A DNA stretch of 62,098 nt from an uncultured SAR116 cluster alpha proteobacterium (GTDB lineage: Bacteria; Pseudomonadota; Alphaproteobacteria; Puniceispirillales; Marisalimonadaceae), in the NCBI GenBank assembly GCA_902514865.1, contig CABXSI010000002.1:1-62098 (forward strand), written 5' to 3'. Both the position numbers and the translations under genes were made by a program. The notes beneath the pieces were generated by a model that was not told where the DNA came from, searched no databases, and saw only the letters and a program-made list of their open reading frames with translations. Of the stretch, positions 42,379 through 52,800 are shown piece after piece; the stretch's first letter is position 1; each line of letters opens with the position of its first letter.

Positions 42379-42867
42379 CTAGGCATATCCTTCGATTTCC
42401 ATAAACATTAATTCAATATGACTTTGATCTGTTTTTTCTGCATATATTAAACTGTGTGTTGCTAGAGTAAAATTACGAAATAAGTAATTTACTAAATTTA
42501 GATTTTCTTCAATTACATCTTCCATAATGTTATTTTTGAAATTTAAAAAATATTTTTTATTGATGTTGAACTTAATTTTATTTGCTTCCAGATCATAAAT
42601 GAAAAATCCATCTCGAGTTTTTTGGTTTACAAAGTTTATTAACTTCAGTAATTCGTTTATTTTGTCTTTAGGAACCTCTAAATCTAAAGTATAGTTAAAT
42701 TGTACATAATTATAACTATAGCTTAATATTAAATAGTAATCAGCAATTTCTCCTTGATAATTGAAATGATAAGTTTTTTTAGGGTTTGAAAGAATATACC
42801 AATGATGTTTTTGGAAAATATTAGATAATTTAGGAGTTAAAAATATGTTTTTCGGTTCATCATTCAT
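42379..42867 (-). CDS. YbjN domain-containing protein
   Basis: YSYNYVQFNYTLDLEVPKDKINELLKLINFVNQKTRDGFFIYDLEANKIKFN; neighbours proC/ubiK as in other alphaproteobacteria. Confidence 0.8.
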   Translation of the reverse strand: MNDEPKNIFLTPKLSNIFQKHHWYILSNPKKTYHFNYQGEIADYYLILSYSYNYVQFNYTLDLEVPKDKINELLKLINFVNQKTRDGFFIYDLEANKIKFNINKKYFLNFKNNIMEDVIEENLNLVNYLFRNFTLATHSLIYAEKTDQSHIELMFMEIEGYA

Positions 42868-42874
42868 AGTATCT

Positions 42875-42920
42875 ATATATAGTATATTTTGAAAAATATA
42901 AAGGCTGATATACTATATAT
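42875..42920. repeat. Perfect 13-bp inverted repeat with 20-bp spacer between YbjN-like and ubiK genes
   Basis: atatatagtatat (42875-42887) and atatactatatat (42908-42920). Confidence 0.85.
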
Positions 42921-42939
42921 TGATTATATAAATAAAAAT

Positions 42940-43194
42940 TTACTTTTTGTTTTTTACAATTTTATTTTTATTTTCCAATTTTGCTTTTAAAAGATTAAAT
43001 TCAGAGTTTAATTTTTCATGTCTGTCAACAAGAGCTTCAAAATCTTCTCTACTAACAATACCTTGAGAATTAATAAATTTTTCAAACCTACTTTTAATAA
43101 TATTATCCACTTCATTTTTTAAATCTGAAAATGTTGATAGAGCTCCTGTAATAACAGCGGCAGTATCTTTTAAAAAAAAATTATTGTTTTTCAT
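42940..43194 (-). CDS. ubiK: UbiK/YqiC (BMFP) accessory factor family protein
   Basis: 84 aa; FEKFINSQGIVSREDFEALVDRHEKLNSEFNLLKAKLE. Confidence 0.85.
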   Translation of the reverse strand: MKNNNFFLKDTAAVITGALSTFSDLKNEVDNIIKSRFEKFINSQGIVSREDFEALVDRHEKLNSEFNLLKAKLENKNKIVKNKK

Positions 43195-43284
43195 AAATTT
43201 TCCTACAACTAATGCATTTTATAATACTGTATTTTCTTTATTGTAACATATATAGTTAAATTAACTAATTTAATGTTGTGAAAT

Positions 43285-44082
43285 ATGTTTGATTTTCCAA
43301 ATATTAACCCTGTAGCTATAGACTTAGGCATAATCAAAATCAGTTGGTACGCAATATCTTACATATGCGGAATTCTTATAAGCTGGTTTTTAATACTGAA
43401 AATCATAAAATTTAAAAATATAAAAATTAGTAATAAAAGCGTAGGTGATTTAATTAGTAATTGTATGATTGGAATTATCTTAGGAGGAAGATTAGGTTAT
43501 GTAATATTTTATAATCCTGAATATTATTTTAATAACATTTTAGAAATTTTTAAAATTTGGAATGGTGGAATGTCATTTCATGGTGGATTTATAGGTGTTG
43601 TAATTGCTGTAATATATTCAAGTAAATCAAGCAATATATCTTTAATGATTTTTTCTGATTTAATCTCAATAGTTTCACCAATTGGGATATTTTTTGGAAG
43701 AATAGCAAACTTTATCAATGGTGAACTTTATGGTAAAGTCACGAATCATAAGTTTGGAATGATATTCCCAAAAGGAGGGATTTTACCAAGACATCCTAGT
43801 CAACTTTATGAGGCCTTTTTTGAAGGTTTGATCTTGTTTATTATATTATGGTTGCTGATGAATATGACTAATTTTTTTAAAATCAGAGGATTAATGACAG
43901 GATGCTTTATATTTTTATATGGATTTTTTCGCTTTTTTGTAGAATTTTTTAGGGAGCCAGATATTCATATTGGATACTTATACTTTGATTTTTCAATGGG
44001 ACAACTCTTATCATTACCAATGATTATAATTGGCTTATGCTTTATCATTATAATTTATAAAAAGAATAAGGATTTAATTTAA
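43285..44082 (+). CDS. lgt: Prolipoprotein diacylglyceryl transferase
   Basis: ILGGRLGYVIFYNPEYYF; WNGGMSFHGGFIG; FFGRIANFINGELYG; PRHPSQLYEAFFEGL. Confidence 0.97.
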   Translation: MFDFPNINPVAIDLGIIKISWYAISYICGILISWFLILKIIKFKNIKISNKSVGDLISNCMIGIILGGRLGYVIFYNPEYYFNNILEIFKIWNGGMSFHGGFIGVVIAVIYSSKSSNISLMIFSDLISIVSPIGIFFGRIANFINGELYGKVTNHKFGMIFPKGGILPRHPSQLYEAFFEGLILFIILWLLMNMTNFFKIRGLMTGCFIFLYGFFRFFVEFFREPDIHIGYLYFDFSMGQLLSLPMIIIGLCFIIIIYKKNKDLI

Positions 44083-44119
44083 ATTAATTTTACACTGCAG
44101 TTCAAAAGCTAACTAATTC

Positions 44120-44899
44120 ATGCCGATTAAAAAAATACAGCATATAAATTTAGAAAACAAGCGTTTAAGCTATGGTTTTTTCACAAGAAATGGAGGAGTT
44201 TCTGAATATCCATTTAATTCACTTAATTGTAGTTTTAACGTTAATGACAATAAAAATAATGTAAAAGAAAATCTAAGATTAGTTAGTCATGAACTTAGAT
44301 TAAAAAAAATAATAAAATTAAATCAAGTACATTCATCTAACGTTTTGATTATTAACAATCAGAATAAACAAAGAAGTTCTTTAAATGCTGATGGTTTAGT
44401 GACTAACTTGACAGGTATAGGTTTATCAATTCTTGGTGCTGACTGTGCACCTATTTTGTTTTATGACGATAAATCAAAAACTATCGGCGCCTGTCACGCC
44501 GGTTGGCGAGGTGCAATAGATAATATTGTTGAGGCTACAATAATAAGTATGGTAAAAATTGGGGCAAGTAGAAAAAATATAAGTGCTGTAATTGGTCCAA
44601 CTATACAAAAACAATCATATGAAATAAAAGATGATGTAGCAAAAATAGTTAAACAAAGCTTAAGCTTTAAAAGAAATAATTCTATTTTATTTCAAATAAA
44701 TAATAATAAATACTTATTTGATTTACCTTTATTATTAAAGGAGTGTTTAAAAATATCTAAAATCAATAAAATTGGTGATATTAATATAAATACATATGAT
44801 AATAATTTATTTTTCAGTCATAGATATTCTTCTCACCAAAATTCGTCAAATGCAGGTATGACAGGTCGTCATATCTCTGTGATTGGAATTTTAAAATAG
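44120..44899 (+). CDS. pgeF: Peptidoglycan editing factor PgeF (laccase-domain, YfiH family)
   Basis: GFFTRNGGVSEYPFNSLN; LNQVHSSNV; GADCAPILFYD; ACHAGWRGAI; IGPTIQKQSYEI. Confidence 0.95.
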   Translation: MPIKKIQHINLENKRLSYGFFTRNGGVSEYPFNSLNCSFNVNDNKNNVKENLRLVSHELRLKKIIKLNQVHSSNVLIINNQNKQRSSLNADGLVTNLTGIGLSILGADCAPILFYDDKSKTIGACHAGWRGAIDNIVEATIISMVKIGASRKNISAVIGPTIQKQSYEIKDDVAKIVKQSLSFKRNNSILFQINNNKYLFDLPLLLKECLKISKINKIGDININTYDNNLFFSHRYSSHQNSSNAGMTGRHISVIGILK

Positions 44900-45060
44900 G
44901 ACTAAAATGCCACACTTGATAATTTTTTTTATGTTAATGATTTTTGGATTATTTATTTTAATGTTCATATAAAATAAAGGAATAATTTATTAAATTTATC
45001 TTGCTATAACTTTGTTGAGACTGCTATTAAACTATTTGAATTATCTTGGGATAACACTAA

Positions 45061-45993
45061 ATGAAAATACTGTCTTGCAACTCTAATATAAACTTAGCAG
45101 AGAGTATTTCTAAGTCACTTAATACTCAACTTGTTAAAGTAGACGTAAAAAGATTTTCTGATATGGAAGTTTTTGTTGAGGTACAAGAAAATGTTAGAGG
45201 TGAAGATATGTTCATTATACAATCAACTTCTTATCCTGCGAATGATAATTTAATGGAATTACTTGTATCATTAGATGCTCTTAGAAGAGCAAGTGCCAGA
45301 AGAATTACAGCAGTCATTCCTTATTATGGCTATGCAAGACAAGATAGGAAATCCGGTCCAAGAACACCCATTTCCGCAAAATTAGTTGCAAACTTAATAA
45401 CTAAAGCTGGTGCAGACAGAATTTTAACTATGGATTTACATGCGGGTCAGATACAGGGTTTTTTTGATATACCTACTGATAATTTGTTTGCAGCTCCAGT
45501 ATTTGTAAAAGATATTGAAGGTAGATATAAAAACAAACCTGTAATTATTGTCTCTCCAGATGTAGGTGGTGTAGTAAGAGCAAGGGCAATCGCAAGAAGA
45601 ATAAATGCAAATTTAGCAATAATTGATAAAAGAAGAGAAAAAGCAGGTTTATCAGAAGTCATGAATATCATTGGTGATGTTTCAAATCATCACTGTATAA
45701 TAGTTGATGATATTATTGATTCTGGAGGAACAATATGTAATGCGGCTGAGGCTTTAATTGACGTAGGCGCATTAAGTGTTGATGCTTATGTTACTCATGG
45801 AGTATTGTCTGGATCAGCTGTAAGTAATATTAGTAACTCCCCTTTAACCTCGCTTGTTACTACTGACTCTATAAAGGCAACAGAGGCTGTACGCATATCA
45901 AGTAATATAAGACAAATTTCTATTGCACCGATTATTGGTGAAGCTATTCGTAGAGTCCACACAGAACAATCTGTATCAAGCCTTTTTGAATAA
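45061..45993 (+). CDS. prs: Ribose-phosphate pyrophosphokinase
   Basis: [67 protein letters not shown]. Confidence 0.98.
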   Translation: MKILSCNSNINLAESISKSLNTQLVKVDVKRFSDMEVFVEVQENVRGEDMFIIQSTSYPANDNLMELLVSLDALRRASARRITAVIPYYGYARQDRKSGPRTPISAKLVANLITKAGADRILTMDLHAGQIQGFFDIPTDNLFAAPVFVKDIEGRYKNKPVIIVSPDVGGVVRARAIARRINANLAIIDKRREKAGLSEVMNIIGDVSNHHCIIVDDIIDSGGTICNAAEALIDVGALSVDAYVTHGVLSGSAVSNISNSPLTSLVTTDSIKATEAVRISSNIRQISIAPIIGEAIRRVHTEQSVSSLFE

Positions 45994-46092
45994 TTTTTAT
46001 ATTATTTACTTTATATTTTTTAATTAAAACGTTATGAATGCTTTATTCTTTTACACCCCTGGAGGTAGAAGATTTTTAGAAGGAGATAACTA

Positions 46093-46740
46093 ATGGATAC
46101 TATTGATATTAAAGCTGAAGCTCGTAGTCAGGTTGGTAAGGGGTCTGCCAGAGCTGCAAGACGTGCAGGATTAATTCCTGCAGTTATTTATGGAAACAAA
46201 CAATCCGCTATACCCATAACTTTGGATGCCAATAAATGGCGTCAATTAATGCATAAACCTGGCATTTTTAGCCAACTTATGAATATTGAAGTTAATAATG
46301 AAAAACATTTTGTATTGCCACGCGATATCCAGCAACACCCTGTTTCAGAAGAGGCAGAACATGTTGATTTTTTAAGGCTTACCAAAAATGCAACTGTAGC
46401 TGTTGGTATTAACGTAGAATTCTTAAATGAAGATAAATGCACAGGATTAAAAATGGGTGGCGTTTTAAATATAGTTAGAGCACAAGTAGAACTTAATTGC
46501 CCTGCTATCTCAATACCTGAAAAAATAACAGTTGATTTAGAAGGTCTTAACGTTGGACACACAATACATATAAGTTCAATAAGTCTGCCAGAAGGTTGTA
46601 CTCCTACAATTACAGACAGAGATTTTACAGTAGCAACAATAGCTGCACCAAGAGGTGGTTTAGGTGATGCAGAAGAAGATGAAGATAAAGATAAAGAAGA
46701 AACTGTCGAAGATACTGAAGAAAACAAGAGTGATAGTTAG
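46093..46740 (+). CDS. rplY: 50S ribosomal protein L25/general stress protein Ctc
   Basis: AEARSQVGKGSARAARRAGLIPAVIYG; C-terminal TL5-type domain and acidic tail. Confidence 0.96.
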   Translation: MDTIDIKAEARSQVGKGSARAARRAGLIPAVIYGNKQSAIPITLDANKWRQLMHKPGIFSQLMNIEVNNEKHFVLPRDIQQHPVSEEAEHVDFLRLTKNATVAVGINVEFLNEDKCTGLKMGGVLNIVRAQVELNCPAISIPEKITVDLEGLNVGHTIHISSISLPEGCTPTITDRDFTVATIAAPRGGLGDAEEDEDKDKEETVEDTEENKSDS

Positions 46741-46753
46741 AAATAACTGTCAC
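46730..46753 (+). promoter_or_regulatory. RNA hairpin spanning rplY stop codon (10-bp stem, GAAA loop)
   Basis: GTGATAGTTA-GAAA-TAACTGTCAC with one G-U pair; no U-tract follows. Confidence 0.55.
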
Positions 46754-46778
46754 ACATTAATGAATAGTAAACTTTAAA

Positions 46779-47336
46779 ATGTTTCTCATAGTTGGCTTAG
46801 GGAACCCTGGAAAACAATATAATAACAATAGGCACAATATAGGGTTTAAAGTTGTAGATGCAATAAAAGACATTTATAACTTTCCCAAATTTATTAAAAG
46901 ATTTAATTCTGAATTTTCAAAATCCGAAATAGATGGAAATATAATCTTCTTAATTAAACCAACAACCTTCATGAATAATTCTGGTATGGCTGTTAAAGAA
47001 TTTAAAAGTTTCTATAATTTCGATATAAATAAAATATATGTCATACATGATGAAATTGATCTAGATCAAGGTCGTATAAAAACTAAAGTTGGCGGGGGCC
47101 ATAATGGACATAACGGTCTTAAAAGCATAGATAAGTTGGTTGGCAAGGATTACAATAGGGTCAGAGTAGGAGTTTCTAGGCCATCAAAAATATTTGAAAA
47201 TAAAACAAATGAAAATATTTCAAGTTGGGTGCTTTCTGACTTTTCTTCGGAAGAAAAAATTAAATGGGTTGACGACACAATTAATAAAATTTCAAAAAAT
47301 ATATCTTTATTAATAAATAATAAAGAATGTTTTTAA
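46779..47336 (+). CDS. pth: Peptidyl-tRNA hydrolase
   Basis: IVGLGNPGKQYNNNRHNIGFKVVD; KPTTFMNNSG; VIHDEIDLDQGRIKTKVGGGHNGHNGLKSI. Confidence 0.97.
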   Translation: MFLIVGLGNPGKQYNNNRHNIGFKVVDAIKDIYNFPKFIKRFNSEFSKSEIDGNIIFLIKPTTFMNNSGMAVKEFKSFYNFDINKIYVIHDEIDLDQGRIKTKVGGGHNGHNGLKSIDKLVGKDYNRVRVGVSRPSKIFENKTNENISSWVLSDFSSEEKIKWVDDTINKISKNISLLINNKECF

Positions 47337-47360
47337 AACAAAAAATTTAAGGATAGCTTA

Positions 47361-48458
47361 ATGGGATTTAAATGTGGAATTATTGGTTTGCCAAATGTTG
47401 GAAAATCAACTTTATTTAATGCTCTTACGGAGACAGCAACAGCTGAAGCTGCAAATTATCCTTTTTGTACTATTGAACCTAATACTGGTATAGTAGCAGT
47501 TCCTGATAGTAGATTAAAATTACTATCTGAATTAGCCAAATCTCAAAAGGTAATCCCCGCACAAATGCAATTTGTAGATATAGCTGGACTTGTAAGTGGA
47601 GCTAGTAAGGGTGAAGGTTTGGGGAATAAATTTTTATCTCACATAAGAGAAGTCGATGCATTAGTTCATGTATTAAGATGCTTTGAAGATGCAGATATTA
47701 CACATGTTGCAAACAGTATAGATCCTCTTAGAGATGCTGAGATTATTGAAACAGAATTAATGTTAGCTGACTTGGAAAGTCTTGATCGCCAAATTCAAAA
47801 TTTATCTAAGAAAGCTAAATCTAATGATGTTGATGCAAAAAATGACCTGCTTCTAATGAAGGAATTGTCAGTTTTTTTATCGGATGGTAAACCAATAAGA
47901 TTAGCTAATTTAACTCTTGATAAAATAAAAAGAATTAAAAATTTTAATTTATTAACATCAAAACCAGTATTATATGCTTGTAATGTAAATGAAAATGATG
48001 CCGCCAAAGGAAATAACTTCACAAAAACTATTTTTGAAAAAGCTGGTGTTGAAAATTGTGACGCAGTCATAATATCAGGATCAATAGAAGCTGAAATAGC
48101 TATGTTGGATCATAATGAGAAAAATGAATTTCTTAAAGATTTAAATTTAAAAGAATCTGGTCTGTCCAGACTTATTAAAACTGGTTTTAGATTACTAGAT
48201 CTAATAACCTTTTTTACTATCGGTCCAAAGGAGTCTAGAGCCTGGACATTAAAGAATAATTCCACCGCACCAGAGGCAGCCGGTATAATACATACAGATT
48301 TTCAAAAAGGATTTATTAGGGCTGAAACAATATCATGTGACGATTATTTAAATTTAAAAAGTGAGCAAGCTGCAAAGGATGCAGGACGGATGAGGGTTGA
48401 AGGGGCAGATTATGTTGTAAAAGATGGAGATGTTTTTCATTTTAGATTTAATGTTTAA
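47361..48458 (+). CDS. ychF: Redox-regulated ATPase YchF/OLA1-type
   Basis: GIIGLPNVGKSTLFNALT; NYPFCTIEPNTGIVAVPD; DIAGLVSGASKGEGLGNKFLSHI. Confidence 0.97.
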   Translation: MGFKCGIIGLPNVGKSTLFNALTETATAEAANYPFCTIEPNTGIVAVPDSRLKLLSELAKSQKVIPAQMQFVDIAGLVSGASKGEGLGNKFLSHIREVDALVHVLRCFEDADITHVANSIDPLRDAEIIETELMLADLESLDRQIQNLSKKAKSNDVDAKNDLLLMKELSVFLSDGKPIRLANLTLDKIKRIKNFNLLTSKPVLYACNVNENDAAKGNNFTKTIFEKAGVENCDAVIISGSIEAEIAMLDHNEKNEFLKDLNLKESGLSRLIKTGFRLLDLITFFTIGPKESRAWTLKNNSTAPEAAGIIHTDFQKGFIRAETISCDDYLNLKSEQAAKDAGRMRVEGADYVVKDGDVFHFRFNV

Positions 48459-48471
48459 TAGGAGTTAAACA

Positions 48472-49137
48472 ATGGGCGAGTTTTTAAAACTTAAAGCAGT
48501 AGATAATCATATTTTTTCAGCATATATTTCTCAACCGTCAGAAAAGCCAATAGCAGGACTAGTGATATTACAAGAAATATTTGGAGTTAATAACCACATT
48601 AAAGAAGTAACAGATTTATACGCAAGTAAGGGTTTTCTTTCAATAGCTCCTGCATTATTTGATAGAATAGAAAATAGTATTGAACTTGAATATAATGAAA
48701 AAGGTGTAAATAAGGGAAGAAAATTAAAAGAATTATGTGACAAAAATGCTCTTAAGGATATTGACGCTACTATTTCGGTTGTGTCTTCTGCAGGTAAAGT
48801 TGGTATAGTTGGTTATTGTTGGGGTGGGTCTCTTTCTTGGAGAACGGCTTGCCAATCAAATAATTTATCAGCATCTGTATGCTATTATGGTGGTGATATT
48901 CCTAAACTTAAAAATCTTGAACCTAAATGTAAAGTTTTGGCGCATTTTGGTGAACAAGACCAAAGCATACCGATAGATAATGTTGAAATTTTTAAGTCAA
49001 TTAAACCAGAAGTTCTCACTTACACGTATCCTGCAGATCACGGATTTAACTGTGACCATAGGAAGCAATATTGCCAAACTAGTACTAAAGTAGCTTTAGA
49101 CAGAACATTAAAATTTTTAAAAAGTAATTTAAAATAA
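48472..49137 (+). CDS. Dienelactone hydrolase family protein
   Basis: GLVILQEIFGVNNHIKEVTD; GIVGYCWGGSLSWRTA with nucleophile Cys; PADHGFNCDHR. Confidence 0.92.
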   Translation: MGEFLKLKAVDNHIFSAYISQPSEKPIAGLVILQEIFGVNNHIKEVTDLYASKGFLSIAPALFDRIENSIELEYNEKGVNKGRKLKELCDKNALKDIDATISVVSSAGKVGIVGYCWGGSLSWRTACQSNNLSASVCYYGGDIPKLKNLEPKCKVLAHFGEQDQSIPIDNVEIFKSIKPEVLTYTYPADHGFNCDHRKQYCQTSTKVALDRTLKFLKSNLK

Positions 49138-49138
49138 T

Positions 49139-49933
49139 TTATCTATTTTTTATGGGAGCCCAAATTTGTTTCATAGCTAGATACGATAAAATGGTAAGCA
49201 CTAGTAAAAACAAAATAACTGAAATTCCTAGTTTTTTCCTATCTTCCATCTCAGGTTCTGCTGCCCATGCTAAAAAAGCTGTTACATCTCTAGCCATTTG
49301 ATCTGGTGTAGCTTTAGTACCATCTGCGTATTCAACGCCATCTTCATACAATGGTTGTGGCATACCTATAAGTTTTCCAGAATAATATTTGTTGTAATAC
49401 ATTCCATCTGGGACTTTTTGATCAGTAGGAGCGTCTACATAACCAGTTAATAAAGCGTGTAAATAATTAGCACCGTCAGACCTAGCCTTAACTATCAATG
49501 ATAAGTCTGGTGGGTAAGCTCCTCCATTAGCTACACGTGCAGCTTGCTCATTGGGATATGGAGAAACAAATTTATCACTTGGTCTAGCTTCTCTTTCAAC
49601 AACCTCTCCGTCATCGTTGAGTGTATTAACACTATTTTCAGAGGCAAAAGCCTTAATTTCGTTATCATTATAGCCAATTGCTTTTAAATTTCTGTAAGCT
49701 AAAAGTCTCATACCATGACAACCCGCACAAACTTCTTTATAGACTTGAAGTCCTCTTTGTTGCGACGCACGGTCAAAAGTTCCAGTGATACCTGAAAAAG
49801 ACCAATCGAGTTTAGGGTAAGTTATTTTCTCTCCCGCAGCAAAACATATTTGAGAAGAAAAAAATAAAGATAAAATAGTACAAGATTGAATGATAAACCT
49901 TTTATTTTTAAACCAATAAGGTTTTGCCTTCAT
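49139..49933 (-). CDS. petC: Cytochrome c1
   Basis: Signal peptide, heme motif CAGCH, NGGAYPPDLSLIVKARSDGANYLHALLTGY, C-terminal TM. Confidence 0.96.
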   Translation of the reverse strand: MKAKPYWFKNKRFIIQSCTILSLFFSSQICFAAGEKITYPKLDWSFSGITGTFDRASQQRGLQVYKEVCAGCHGMRLLAYRNLKAIGYNDNEIKAFASENSVNTLNDDGEVVEREARPSDKFVSPYPNEQAARVANGGAYPPDLSLIVKARSDGANYLHALLTGYVDAPTDQKVPDGMYYNKYYSGKLIGMPQPLYEDGVEYADGTKATPDQMARDVTAFLAWAAEPEMEDRKKLGISVILFLLVLTILSYLAMKQIWAPIKNR

Positions 49934-51184
49934 CTATTTTTTCTCCCTAAATGCAAAAGCTGAAGCTGGGGACGAACCACTCAAAACTGGTTCAGATATT
50001 GATATTGGTAGAGGTTTTGTTTTTTCAATATAAGGTAATAATGGGAATAAAATTAAAAAGTGAAAGAAATAATAAGCGGTAGCTATCCTAGATAATATAA
50101 CATAAATACCTTCTGCAGGCATTGCCCCTAAATATCCTAATAAAACACAGTCTGCTAAAAGAATCCAAAAAAAGATCTTGAAAATTGGTCTAAACTGGGA
50201 TGACCTTACCGAAGATCTGTCTAGCCAAGGAATTACAAACAAGACAGCGATAGAACCAAACATAAATAGAACTCCACCTAATTTATCAGGAATTGCTCTA
50301 AGAATTGCATAAAAAGGGAGAAAATACCATTCAGGTACAATGTGGGCAGGCGTTACCATTGGGTTAGCTTCAATGTAATTATCAGGGTGCCCCATAAAAT
50401 TTGGGAAAAAGAAAACAGCCGCCGCAAATATCGTTAAAAACACACCTAGTCCAAATAAATCTTTAATAGTGTAATAAGGATTAAATGGCAGTGTATCTTG
50501 AGTACCTTTTACATCAATTCCGATAGGATTATTCGACCCAAATCTGTGCAAAGCAACAAGGTGAAGTATTACAACGCCAACAATTACAAAAGGTAAAACG
50601 AAGTGAAGCGAAAAGAAACGGTTAAGGGTTGAATTGTCAACTGAAAACCCTCCCCACAACCATGTTACTATACTTTCTCCAACTAATGGGATGGCTGAAA
50701 ATAAATTAGTTATAACTGTAGCACCCCAAAAACTCATTTGTCCCCAAGGTAAAACGTAACCCATAAAGGCTGTAGCCATCATTAGCAGAAGAATTAGCAC
50801 ACCCAAAATCCATAAAAGCTCTCTAGGCGCTTTATAAGAGCCGTAATACAATCCACGAAAAATGTGTATATAAACAACTATAAAAAAGAAGCTTGCTCCA
50901 TTCATATGTATATATCTAATAAGCCATCCATGATTAACATCTCTCATTATTCGTTCAACAGAATCAAATGCATAATCTACATGAGCTGTATAATTCATCG
51001 ATAAGACAATTCCAGTAATGATCATTGTTACTAGAGCAATACCTGCTAGAGAGCCAAAATTCCAAAAATAATTTAGGTTTTTTGGGGTTGGGTAGTGGTT
51101 TAACTCGTGATCCATAAAGGAAAATATTGGCAACCTATGGTCTATCCATTTAACTACAGGGTTTTTAAATTTAGCCTTTGACAT
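49934..51184 (-). CDS. petB: Cytochrome b (bc1 complex)
   Basis: [66 protein letters not shown]. Confidence 0.98.
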   Translation of the reverse strand: MSKAKFKNPVVKWIDHRLPIFSFMDHELNHYPTPKNLNYFWNFGSLAGIALVTMIITGIVLSMNYTAHVDYAFDSVERIMRDVNHGWLIRYIHMNGASFFFIVVYIHIFRGLYYGSYKAPRELLWILGVLILLLMMATAFMGYVLPWGQMSFWGATVITNLFSAIPLVGESIVTWLWGGFSVDNSTLNRFFSLHFVLPFVIVGVVILHLVALHRFGSNNPIGIDVKGTQDTLPFNPYYTIKDLFGLGVFLTIFAAAVFFFPNFMGHPDNYIEANPMVTPAHIVPEWYFLPFYAILRAIPDKLGGVLFMFGSIAVLFVIPWLDRSSVRSSQFRPIFKIFFWILLADCVLLGYLGAMPAEGIYVILSRIATAYYFFHFLILFPLLPYIEKTKPLPISISEPVLSGSSPASAFAFREKK

Positions 51185-51208
51185 TAATTACTCCTAATAA
51201 CAAAAAAA

Positions 51209-51754
51209 TTAACCAATTTTAATTAAAGTGTCTGATAAGAATTCATATGAAGGTACTGCCAAATTTGTAGGGGCAGGACCTTTTCTAATTCTACCAGAAT
51301 GGTCATAATGAGAACCATGACAAGGACAAAACCAACCCCCATATTGTCCTTTAACATCACCTGATTTTTGACCAAGTGGAACGCAGCCTAAATGTGTGCA
51401 TACACCAACTAATACTATATATTTCTCATTTGTAACACGATCTGAGTCTTTTTCTGGATCTCTCATGTCATCTATTGAAGCTTCTTGAGCATTCTTAATT
51501 TCTTCTGCAGTTCTATGACGTACAAAAACAGGTTTACCTCTCCACTTAACTGTAATAGCTTGACCTTCTTCTAAGGAAGATAAATCAATTTCAGTAGATG
51601 CGAGAGCTAAAGTGTCAGCAGCAGGATTCATTTGATCAATTAATGGCCATGCAAATGAAGCGGCACCAATTCCAGCCATTGCATAAGTTGACACTACTAA
51701 AAAATCCCTTTTACCTTCATCTTTATTGTTTTTATTTTTTGTTTTAGTAGACAT
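51209..51754 (-). CDS. petA: Ubiquinol-cytochrome c reductase iron-sulfur (Rieske) subunit
   Basis: [10 protein letters not shown] and [23 protein letters not shown]. Confidence 0.98.
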   Translation of the reverse strand: MSTKTKNKNNKDEGKRDFLVVSTYAMAGIGAASFAWPLIDQMNPAADTLALASTEIDLSSLEEGQAITVKWRGKPVFVRHRTAEEIKNAQEASIDDMRDPEKDSDRVTNEKYIVLVGVCTHLGCVPLGQKSGDVKGQYGGWFCPCHGSHYDHSGRIRKGPAPTNLAVPSYEFLSDTLIKIG

Positions 51755-51888
51755 ATATCTCCCTGTCGTTCATTTGTATTTATATAAACATTATTTAAAA
51801 AATTTCTAGTCTTTTTCTTTATGAAAAATAATTTTTTTAACTAAATTTTCTATAATGAAAAATTTGAACATTTATTATTTGTATATAT

Positions 51889-52800
51889 CTAAATCCAAGA
51901 GACTTTTGGAGGCAAACTCATTAAAACTGCTTCTGTATTCCCTCCAGTTCTCAATCCAAAAATTGTACCTCTATCATATAAAAGATTAAACTCAACATAC
52001 CTTCCTCTTTTTATTAATTGAGCTTCCCTATCTTTTTTACTAAATTTTTTTTCAAGTTTATTTTTTATTATTTTTGAATACGAAGATAGAAATGTTTTGC
52101 CGACATCTTTAATAAATAAAAAATCCTTTTCCCAGTTATCATTATTGAGATAATCAAAAAAAATACCCCCAACACCCCTAGCCTCCTCTCTATGCGGTAA
52201 AAAGAAGTACTCATCACACCAGTTTTTAAATTTTGGATAATATGAATTATCATATCTGTCACAACTAATTTTTAAATCTTGATGAAATAATTTCGTAACT
52301 TCAAAATCCTCAAAGGTTGGAGTTAAATCTCCACCTCCCCCAAACCAAATCTTTTTATTATCACCTTCACCAGTAACTAATAGTCTGGTATTCATGTGTG
52401 CTGCTGGAATATGCGGGTTAGTCATATGTGAAACTACTGAGATGCCAGAAGCCCAAAAAGTCCCATTTTCTTCTGCACCTGGAATTTGTCCTCTAAACTC
52501 CTTAGAAAAATTCCCATAAACTGTTGAAATATTTACACCAACTTTTTCAAAAATTTTACCTTTCATAATCGAAATTATTCCACCACCTCCACCTTCTCTT
52601 TGCCACTTTTTTTGAACAAAGTTAATATTTGTATTTTTATTTAATTCACTATTTTCAATTTCTTCAAAAGATTTACAAATTTCATCACGAAGACCGGCAA
52701 ACCAAGTGCTTGCCTTCTCTTTTTTATCATCAAGTAAGTCTGAATTATCAAGACATTTTTGTTCTTGTAATTTAGCTAACATATCTAGTTTAGTTGTCAT
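51889..52800 (-). CDS. hemF: Oxygen-dependent coproporphyrinogen-III oxidase
   Basis: WQREGGGGGIISIMKGKIFEKVGVNISTVYG; WFGGGGDLTP; KRGRYVEFNLLYDRGTIFGLRTGGNTEAVLMSLPP. Confidence 0.97.
   Translation of the reverse strand: MTTKLDMLAKLQEQKCLDNSDLLDDKKEKASTWFAGLRDEICKSFEEIENSELNKNTNINFVQKKWQREGGGGGIISIMKGKIFEKVGVNISTVYGNFSKEFRGQIPGAEENGTFWASGISVVSHMTNPHIPAAHMNTRLLVTGEGDNKKIWFGGGGDLTPTFEDFEVTKLFHQDLKISCDRYDNSYYPKFKNWCDEYFFLPHREEARGVGGIFFDYLNNDNWEKDFLFIKDVGKTFLSSYSKIIKNKLEKKFSKKDREAQLIKRGRYVEFNLLYDRGTIFGLRTGGNTEAVLMSLPPKVSWI

Noticed and set aside
46242-46727. 161-aa minus-strand ORF opposite rplY
   Set aside because: Ser/Val-rich shadow of rplY codons; no independent start context or family.
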